Assembly (NCBI GenBank): GCA_964017155.1
Contig: OZ024861.1
Span: 50,501,513-50,565,512 of the forward strand
Direction: 5' to 3'
DNA from: Oasisia sp. SBJ-2009
Taxonomy: Eukaryota > Annelida > Polychaeta > Sabellida > Siboglinidae
Length of the DNA: 64,000 bases
Shown: piece after piece, positions 57,251 through 64,000 of the stretch
How the letters are laid out: the number at the start of each line of letters is the position of its first letter
How positions within the stretch are numbered: position 1 is the first letter of the stretch
Notes under the pieces: model-generated
Told to the model about the DNA's origin: nothing
The model's input: the letters and a program-made list of their open reading frames with translations, nothing else
The model's database searches: none
Translations under genes and position numbers: made by a program

Positions 57251-57570
57251 GTGAGTGCTGAATGGTGTTTGAGAATCACCACTGTAGACATACTAAGTGT
57301 CCTTGTCTGTCAGGATCACACGTCTCTGTTAACACTGATGCTGATACATCTTACCAAATTATTTTCTACATGGCTTCCAAAAAACATAAATATTTTTGCA
57401 TAAGACTTATTAATGACTGTGATAAAGAACGTCACTACTAACAAAGTTCTATCTACTGTACCGTAGCTATTTCACTACAGTATGCATGGAAACGAAATAC
57501 CTATAGATTGAGAGTCAGCCATGCGTGACGTGTGTGTAGCCATGCGTGACGTGTGTCCTGGTGTCCACAG

Positions 57571-57662
57571 TTGGAGGAGACGGTCCGGAGCATGGTGATG
57601 ACGTACGGCCGCAGGATCTGGCAACTGCGGGTGCTCCAGGCCGAGATCAAGATGACCATCAG
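57571..57662 (+). CDS. ACC: ACC exon 36: central region
   Basis: It encodes [20 protein letters not shown] then [10 protein letters not shown], matching [28 protein letters not shown]. Boundaries are CCACAG|TTG and AG|GTAATG. The 421-bp intron after it holds nothing recognisable. Confidence 0.97.
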
Positions 57663-58083
57663 GTAATGGTGCTGACCGGTGCTACACATGTCCAGTCTAA
57701 TTACACTCCCACGTGAATCAAGCAGTAGTAGACGGGTGTCGCGTGCTGTATCTCATTGGCAGATTATTCAGTATACTAACCAAAACATGTTAGTTTCATA
57801 TCAAGTCAGGATGTTTCTTTTACAGGTAAATACTTCTTTCATGACACGTTGACTTTGTCAGTGCTAATGACATAATGTTCATTAACCTGTGTCCAGTTTT
57901 ATATGCAACATTAAATTGCTGAAAGTTTCCATTGCTATCATTTACTTATGGAGCACACAACAAAACGTGTAAGTAGTAATTTTGAGTTGGTCTACTTTTT
58001 AGCAGATGCATTGATTAGTCAGCCAGCCCCAGGGGGCGCCACTGTCTACCAGCAAGTGTTGAGTGTGTGGTTTCTGCGTGTAG

Positions 58084-58195
58084 GTTGTTGAACAGTGGCA
58101 AGCGTATCCCCATCCGTGTGTTTGTGAGCAATGAGAGTGGGTACTACCTGGACATCACCATGTACAAGGAGGTGACCGACGAGAAGACGGGTCAG
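58084..58195 (+). CDS. ACC: ACC exon 37: end of central region
   Basis: It encodes [20 protein letters not shown] then [17 protein letters not shown], matching [26 protein letters not shown]. Boundaries are GTGTAG|G and CAG|GTGAGT. A 2.6-kb array of 28-bp units begins about 10 bases after the donor. Confidence 0.97.
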
Positions 58196-58204
58196 GTGAG
58201 TGCA

Positions 58205-60797
58205 GTGTCACACGCAATAGTCTCCTGTGTGTGTGTCACACGCAATAGTCTCCTTTGTGTGTCACCCGCAATAGTCTCCTTTGTGTGTGTCACCCGCAAT
58301 AGTCTCCTTTGTGTGTGTCACACGCAATAGTCTCCTTTGTGTGTGTCACACGCAATAGTCTCCTTTGTGTGTGTCACACGCAATAGTCTCCTTTGTGTGT
58401 GTCACACGCAATAGTCTCCTTTGTGTGTGTCACACGCAATAGTCTCCTTTGTGTGTGTCACACGCAATAGTCTCCTTTGTGTGTGTTACACGCAATAGTC
58501 TCCTTTGTGTGTGTCACACGCAATAGTCTCCTTTGTGTGTGTCACCCGCAATAGTCTCCTTTGTGTGTGTCACACGCAATAGTCTCCTTTGTGTGTGTCA
58601 CACGCAATAGTCTCCTTTGTGTCTGTCACACGCAATAGTCTCCTTTGTGTGTGTCACACGCAATAGTCTCCTTTGTGTGTGTCACACGCAATAGTCTCCT
58701 TTGTGTGTGTCACACGCAATAGTCTCCTTTGTGTGTGTCACACGCAATAGTCTCCTTTGTGTGTGTCACACGCAATAGTCTCCTTTGTGTGTGTCACACG
58801 CAATAGTCTCCTTTGTGTGTGTCACACGCAATAGTCTCCTTTGTGTGTGTCACACGCAATAGTCTCCTTTGTGTGTGTCACACGCAATAGTCTCCTTTGT
58901 GTGTGTCACACGCAATAGTCTCCTTTGTGTGTGTCACACGCAATAGTCTCCTTTGTGTGTGTCACACGCAATAGTCTCCTTTGTGTGTGTCACACGCAAT
59001 AGTCTCCTTTGTGTGTGTCACACGCAATAGTCTCCTTTGTGTGTGTCACACGAATAGTCTCCTTTGTGTGTGTCACCAGCAATAGTCTCCTTTGTGTGTG
59101 TCACACGCAATAGTCTCCTTTGTGTGTGTCACACGCAATAGTCTCCTTTGTGTGTGTCACACGCAATAGTCTCCTTTGTGTGTGTCACACGCAATAGTCT
59201 CCTTTGTGTGTGTCACACGCAATAGTCTCCTTTGTGTGTGTCACACGCAATAGTCTCCTTTGTGTGTGTCACACGCAATAGTCTCCTTTGTGTGTGTCAC
59301 ACGCAATAGTCTCCTTTGTGTGTGTCACCCGCAATAGTCTCCTTTGTGTGTGTCACCCGCAATAGTCTCCTTTGTGTGTGTCACCCGCAATAGTCTCCTT
59401 TGTGTGTGTCACACGCAATAGTCTCCTTTGTGTGTGTCACACGCAATAGTCTCCTTTGTGTGTGTCACACGCAATAGTCTCCTTTGTGTGTGTCACACGC
59501 AATAGTCTCCTTTGTGTGTGTCACACGCAATAGTCTCCTTTGTGTGTGTCACACGCAATAGTCTCCTTTGTGTGTGTCACACGCAATAGTCTCCTTTGTG
59601 TGTGTCACATGCAATAGTCTCCTTTGTGTGTGTCACCCGCAATAGTCTCCTTTGTGTGTCACACGCAATAGTCTCCTTTGTGTCTGTCACACGCAATAGT
59701 CTCCTTTGTGTGTGTCACACGCAATAGTCTCCTTTGTGTGTGTCACACGCAATAGTCTCCTTTGTGTGTGTCACACGCAATAGTCTCCTTTGTGTGTGTC
59801 ACACGCAATAGTCTCCTTTGTGTGTGTCACACGCAATAGTCTCCTTTGTGTGTGTCACACGCAATAGTCTCCTTTGTGTGTGTCACACGCAATAGTCTCC
59901 TTTGTGTGTGTCACACGCAATAGTCTCCTTTGTGTGTGTCACACGCAATAGTCTCCTTTGGGTGTGTCACACGCAATGGTCTCCTTTGTGTATGTCACAC
60001 GCAATGGTCTCCTTTGTGTATGTCACACGCAATAGTCTCCTTTGTGTATGTCACACGCAATAGTCTCCTTTGTGTATGTCACACGCAATAGTCTCCTTTG
60101 TGTATGTCACACTCAATACTCTCCTTTGTGTATGTCACACGCAATAGTCTCCTTTGTGTATGTCACACGCAATGGTCTCCTTTGTGAATGTCACACGCAA
60201 TGGTCTCCTTTGTGTATGTCACACGCAATAGTCTCCTTTGTGTATGTCACACGCAATAGTCTCCTTTGTGTATGTCACACGCAATAGTCTCCTTTGTGTA
60301 TGTCACACGCAATAGTCTCCTTTGTGTATGTCACACGCAATGGTCTCCTTTGTGTATGTCACACGCAATAGTCTCCTTTGTGTATGTCACACGCAATAGT
60401 CTCCTTTGTGAATGTCACACGCAATAGTCTCCTTTGTGTATGTCACACGCAATGGTCTCCTTTGTGTATGTCACACGCAATGGTCTCCTTTGTGTATGTC
60501 ACACGCAATGGTCTCCTTTGTGTATGTCACACGCAATAGTCTCCTTTGTGTATGTCACACGCAATAGTCTCCTTTGTGTATGTCACACGCAATAGTCTCC
60601 TTTGTGTATGTCACACGCAATAGTCTCCTTTGTGTATGTCACACGCAATAGTCTCCTTTGTGTATGTCACACGCAATAGTCTCCTTTGTGTATGTCACAC
60701 GCAATAGTCTCCTTTGTGTATGTCACACGCAATAGTCTCCTTTGTGTATGTCACACACAATGGTCTCCTTTGTGTATGTCACACACAATGGTCTCCT
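58205..60797. repeat. 28-bp minisatellite filling intron 37, about 92 copies
   Basis: The unit is cacacgcaatagtctccttt then gtgtgtgt. From about 59987 to the right end the units carry gtgtatgt instead, so there are two pure zones with a sharp border. It begins about 10 bases after the exon 37 donor. Confidence 0.98.
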
Positions 60798-60799
60798 TA

Positions 60800-60893
60800 A
60801 TAAATTGTGAGCTCCAATGTTTTTCTGCAGCTGCACCCAAAATTTGGAATAAACTCACAAAACTCGTCATCGCTACAGAGGCGTGTTACGTTG
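60800..60893 (+). pseudogene. Non-LTR retrotransposon 3'-end scrap (FSAAAPKIWNKL)
   Basis: The + strand reads LQCFSAAAPKIWNKLTKLVI. It resembles the F-VAAPKLWN-LP motif common at the C-terminus of animal LINE polyproteins. Only about 30 codons remain, directly abutting the 28-bp array. Confidence 0.5.
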
Positions 60894-60939
60894 GATGACT
60901 GCTAATATTGTGTGCCACACTCGGATATTGTCCATTAAA

Positions 60940-61190
60940 TCCAGAAGGTTCCGTAGTATCGTACCCCACATTAAGACGGCAGCTGATGTTGTTCACTACA
61001 GTGAATTGAGCCGCTCCCCTAATATCATAGCCCACAATGAGTCGACTCCAAATGTTGGGATGGTCAGAAAGTATTGTCAACCACATTGCGATATCCCCGA
61101 ATACTCTACACCACATTGAGATGGCACCTAATATTGTCAACCGCATTGAGACGACCCCCATAATATTTTCCACTACACTGCTATAACCAC
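60940..61190. repeat. Degenerate roughly 34-bp repeats (ccacattgagacgac, aatattgtcaac)
   Basis: About seven loose copies of cacattgagatgg-cctaatattgtc in the last 300 bases of intron 37. Old and diverged. Confidence 0.6.
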
Positions 61191-61244
61191 CCACACCAGT
61201 TCTACCATCCTGTGCCTGCCTGACCTCTGACCTCTGCTGTGTAG

Positions 61245-61400
61245 GTGAAGTTCCAGGCGTACGGCAGCAAGCAGGGTCTCCTCCACAACCTGCTGCTGAG
61301 CACGCCCTACGTCACCAAGGACCACCTGCAGCTGAAGCGCTTCCAGGCCCAGTCCCTGGGCACCACCTACGTCTACGACTTCCCCGAGATGATGCGACAG
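61245..61400 (+). CDS. ACC: ACC exon 38: start of carboxyltransferase region
   Basis: It encodes [40 protein letters not shown] and [12 protein letters not shown], matching MFQAYG-KQGP-HGMLI-TPYVTKDLLQ and the QSLGTTYIYD-PEM block. Boundaries are GTGTAG|GTG and CAG|GTAGGG. Confidence 0.98.
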
Positions 61401-61552
61401 GTAGGGACTCTTGTGACGCCTGGACACTGTTAGTGTCACACAGTCAAGTGACATTTCTCACAAAACATGTGTCGTTAGTTTACTTTAGTAACATTGAATT
61501 GTTCCGTGGAGTAGATAATCCAAATGTCTGTGTATTATAAACCAGCAATTTT

Positions 61553-61615
61553 TATATATATGTAATGTATATATATATATATATACAGTGTATATATATA
61601 TATATACACGTCGTA
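61553..61615. repeat. AT microsatellite
   Basis: Two tatata runs around acagtg in intron 38. Confidence 0.9.
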
Positions 61616-61849
61616 CATATTTATTTATGGCATGTTTAAACTTATTTATTTATTTTATCTTACTACCTTATTACATTTGTTCATAGTTTTTAAAGTTATT
61701 TACTTTTTATTTTTAAGCAATTTTATCTCTATGTATTTGTAGCCTAAATTTAGATGTATTCGCATTCATGTTATAAGTTTGTTGATAATATTGCCAATAT
61801 AAATGCATCTTTTTAACATACTTTGATATACAGTATCAATTGTCAGTTT

Positions 61850-62200
61850 GTGTCATTATGTAGTTATTAGTGTCACCACTGTGTCATTACATAGTCATTA
61901 ATGTCACCACTGTGTCATCATGTAGTCAGTAGTGTCACCACTATGTCCTGTGTCACCACTGTGTCCTGTGTCACCACTGTGTCCTGTGTCATCACTGTGT
62001 CACCACTGTGTCATCACTGTGTCACCACTGTGTCCTGTGCCGTCACTGTGTCACCACTGTGTCTTGTGTCACCACTGTGTCACCACTGTGTCCTGTGCCA
62101 TCACTGTGTCACCACTGTCCTGTGCCATCAATGTGTCACCACTGTGTCACCACGGTGTCACCACTGTGTCACCACGGTGTCACCACTGTCCTGTGTCCTG
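61850..62200. repeat. 12-bp-type repeat (gtgtcaccact) running to the exon 39 3' splice site
   Basis: Mixed gtgtcaccact and gtgtcctgt units. The final copy, gtcctgtgtcctgcag, forms the exon 39 3' splice site. Confidence 0.9.
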
Positions 62201-62203
62201 CAG

Positions 62204-62344
62204 GCGTTACATCGCAGTTGGAAGGAGTTCAGTGACACCCACACAGGCGTGGCGGCGCCCGAGAACACACTGACCACGACAGAACTGGTGCTGGACACCA
62301 ATGACCAGCTGTGTGAACTGAACCGTGTCGCCGGCGAAAACCAG
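62204..62344 (+). CDS. ACC: ACC exon 39: carboxyltransferase N-domain
   Basis: It encodes ALHRSWKEFSDTHTGVAAPE, TLTTTELVLDTNDQLCELNR and VAGENQ, matching TYTELVLD-QGQLV-MNRLPGGNE. Boundaries are CTGCAG|GCG and CAG|GTGAGA. A gtgtcaccact-type array runs up to its 3' splice site. The 398-bp intron after it holds nothing recognisable. Confidence 0.97.
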
Positions 62345-62742
62345 GTGAGATGTCACTTGACAGCTGAGACACTCACTCCTGTCTTTATTGTATTGATACC
62401 ATTTACAAGACATTGCTGATGTTATACCTTCAGTCTACTACATCTGACAATAATCATTTAGATGGACCATTGTGGAGAAAGGCATTTTATTAACAACAGC
62501 CCTGAGTAATTCTGTTGTGAATACCTACTATTTATCAGTGTTTCAACAAGGTAACAAACTCGAGCAAAACCCTACTTGGAAATTGGACATGGAATAGCAT
62601 TCAGAATTCCCAAACCTTTGTGAAACTCACCCTGTTAAGATAGTTGTCAATTTGTTATTATTGGAGCTTGTTACTGGAGATGTTTGTTGCATGGACTGCT
62701 GTATTTGTTGCTCTCCTGTCACGTGACCGTGTGCCTCTGTAG

Positions 62743-62874
62743 ATTGGCATGGTGGCCTGGAGAATGACAATGAAGACGCCAGAGTTCCCTGAAGGGCGTG
62801 ACATCATCGTGCTGGCCAATGACATCACCTTCATGATCGGCTCCTTCAGTCCCAAGGAGGACATGCTCTTTAAG
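62743..62874 (+). CDS. ACC: ACC exon 40: carboxyltransferase N-domain
   Basis: It encodes [40 protein letters not shown] and MLFK, matching IGMVAWKM-FK-PEYPEGRD and IGNDIT-RIGSFGP-ED. Boundaries are CTGTAG|ATT and AAG|GTGAGT. The 415-bp intron after it is AT-rich and otherwise empty. Confidence 0.98.
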
Positions 62875-63289
62875 GTGAGTTCAGTCACCCTGTTGCAAGT
62901 CCATGTTTTTATTTAACTAACTCTACTATACAAAACACTCAAAACCACTCAGCCCCTCCTTTGTATGCGAAAAGTGCCCAGAATCACTAACTGAAAAATA
63001 ATTAATGATATATATATATATTTATCATATATTCTTTATTATCTGTTGCATGGATTTTTTTGGTGATATCTTATTGAGTGTTAGTCTGTCAAGTATAATT
63101 AAAATTATAATATATTATAATAATGCCATTGGAATCTTTGCAAAACCCACCTTTTAATTGTACTCTAACCATACAGCTGGTTAAAACAGCCCAACTGCGT
63201 AATATAATAGATACTTTTTGACGAACTGCTACCGTTGTCAGGTTTCTGGGCCATAATCCTGTCATTGTAATGTTTCATATATCCACCAG

Positions 63290-63427
63290 ATGGCGTCTGA
63301 GTTGGCCCGGAAGCAGGGTCTGCCGCGGGTCTACCTGGCGGCCAACAGCGGAGCGCGTCTGGGGCTGGCCGAGGAGATCAAACACCTCTTCCGTGTCGCG
63401 TGGGAAGATCCCAACGTCCCAGACAAG
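63290..63427 (+). CDS. ACC: ACC exon 41: carboxyltransferase N-domain (last exon in window)
   Basis: It encodes [40 protein letters not shown] and PNVPDK, matching [35 protein letters not shown]. The ANSGAR segment shapes the carboxyltransferase active site. Boundaries are CACCAG|ATG and AAG|GTACTG, phase 0. The remaining carboxyltransferase exons lie beyond 64000. Confidence 0.98.
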
Positions 63428-63439
63428 GTACTGGCAACG

Positions 63440-63480
63440 TTTAACAAGGTTTAACAAGGGTTAACAAGGCTTAACAAGAT
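63440..63480. repeat. 10-bp repeat ttaacaaggt, 5 copies
   Basis: A short run of ttaacaag(gt/gg/gc/at) starting about 15 bases after the exon 41 donor, another donor-side array in miniature. Confidence 0.85.
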
Positions 63481-63788
63481 TGCTGCCCAGAGCCAAGTTC
63501 CAGACGGCAAGCGAACAAGGAAGCCTTTGGCATATCGAGAGTCATTCAAATATAATATTATTTCTTATAAGATTTTACATGAATTAGTATTGTACATAAA
63601 ATAAAATAAATAAAAATGTCACTAAAAATGCTACTACTTAAAATACATGGTCTCTATAAATACATAAGTAAAATAAAAATCACATAAAGTGTCCTACAAT
63701 AATAACAATTTGTTATAATAATAAATTAAAATAAATATATGAATAGATGATTTATTTGATATTTTAAATAATTTCTTAAAAGAAAATC

Positions 63789-63985
63789 CTAGGTATAACC
63801 TGCCCTTGCCAGATACCTATCAGTTTTTTTAAACATATTTACACTGCTTGCATTGACCCAGTCATGACTTAATTGATTCCAGTTATTTATTGTTCTCTGG
63901 GAGGAGGAATACTTTCTTGAATATTTAATAGTCAATTCTGTTATGGTCTTTCCTGGCCAGGCTGTTAGCCATCTAAGACTCCAGT
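63789..63985 (-). pseudogene. Non-LTR retrotransposon relic, reverse-transcriptase polyprotein C-terminus
   Basis: The minus strand reads KYSSSQRTINNWNQLSHDW then VNASSVNMFKKTDRYLARAG and a stop at 63789-63791. This fits the FFS-R---NWN-LP--VV-A-S-N-FK--LD tail of animal LINE proteins. It is cut by the window edge or decays upstream. Confidence 0.6.
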
Positions 63986-64000
63986 TTGTGTGATGTAATT

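Larger units (their letters stand above)
11434..63427 (+). other. ACC: Acetyl-CoA carboxylase gene (5' end to mid carboxyltransferase), partial at right edge
   Basis: This is a multifunctional, biotin-dependent acetyl-CoA carboxylase that makes malonyl-CoA for fatty-acid synthesis and for control of mitochondrial fatty-acid import. Forty-one successive exons, joined at GT-AG boundaries with matching phases, give about 1914 codons from the ATG at 13106 without a stop. Domain order is N-terminal anchor (residues 1-264), AMPK site (about 265-275), biotin carboxylase (about 275-770), BT/BCCP with the biotin lysine (about 850-1020), ACC central region (about 1020-1725) and the start of carboxyltransferase (from about 1726). 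Animal ACCs are about 2300-2450 residues, so roughly 480 residues lie outside the window. The single-copy layout, with an ACC2-like hydrophobic N-terminus and a candidate short ACC1-like first exon, suggests one gene making both isoforms. The exon model is read by eye and not checked against transcripts. Confidence 0.97.

Overview
This is a eukaryotic (animal) genomic window, not bacterial. It carries one large intron-rich gene on the + strand, acetyl-CoA carboxylase (ACC, animal ACACA/ACACB type), broken off by the right edge of the window. I placed 41 consecutive coding exons plus one duplicated exon and one candidate alternative first exon by matching translated segments to the ACC family and checking GT-AG boundaries and reading phase. 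From the ATG at 13106 the exons join into about 1914 in-frame codons with no stop; roughly the last 480 residues (most of the carboxyltransferase domain) lie beyond 64000. GT-AG introns of a few hundred bases to 5.5 kb, microsatellites, SINE, MITE and non-LTR retrotransposon relics point to an invertebrate. A lophotrochozoan such as a mollusc is my best guess, but it is weakly supported. Layout: 1-11000 is non-coding 5' flank with five minisatellite arrays, a MITE and a retrotransposon relic. 11034-13105 looks like the 5' end: a CpG-rich patch with a candidate short first exon (11434-11474), then the 5' side of a long first coding exon (13106-13899) encoding two hydrophobic segments, as in mitochondria-anchored ACC2. 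Exon 2 carries the conserved AMPK phosphorylation motif. Exons 3-13 encode the biotin carboxylase domain and its linker, exons 14-18 the BT/BCCP region with the EVMKM biotin site, exons 19-37 the long ACC central region, and exons 38-41 the start of the carboxyltransferase domain. Biotin carboxylase loads CO2 on biotin from ATP and bicarbonate, BCCP swings it, and carboxyltransferase gives it to acetyl-CoA to make malonyl-CoA. The striking property of the window is its minisatellites. More than fifteen arrays are present and many are anchored on splice junctions of this gene: the tandem unit contains the 3' splice site and the first bases of the next exon (exons 2, 23, 24, 26, 35), or begins within a few to tens of bases of a 5' splice site (introns 15, 24, 30, 37). 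Intron 18 holds a 4.9 kb, 18-bp purine-rich array with G-quadruplex and 5'-splice-site-like units and a 198-bp higher-order period. A duplicated, phase-matched exon pair (27A/27B) in a GC-rich island suggests mutually exclusive splicing in the central regulatory region. No second protein-coding gene, rRNA gene or CRISPR array was found; long ORFs inside arrays are repeat artefacts.
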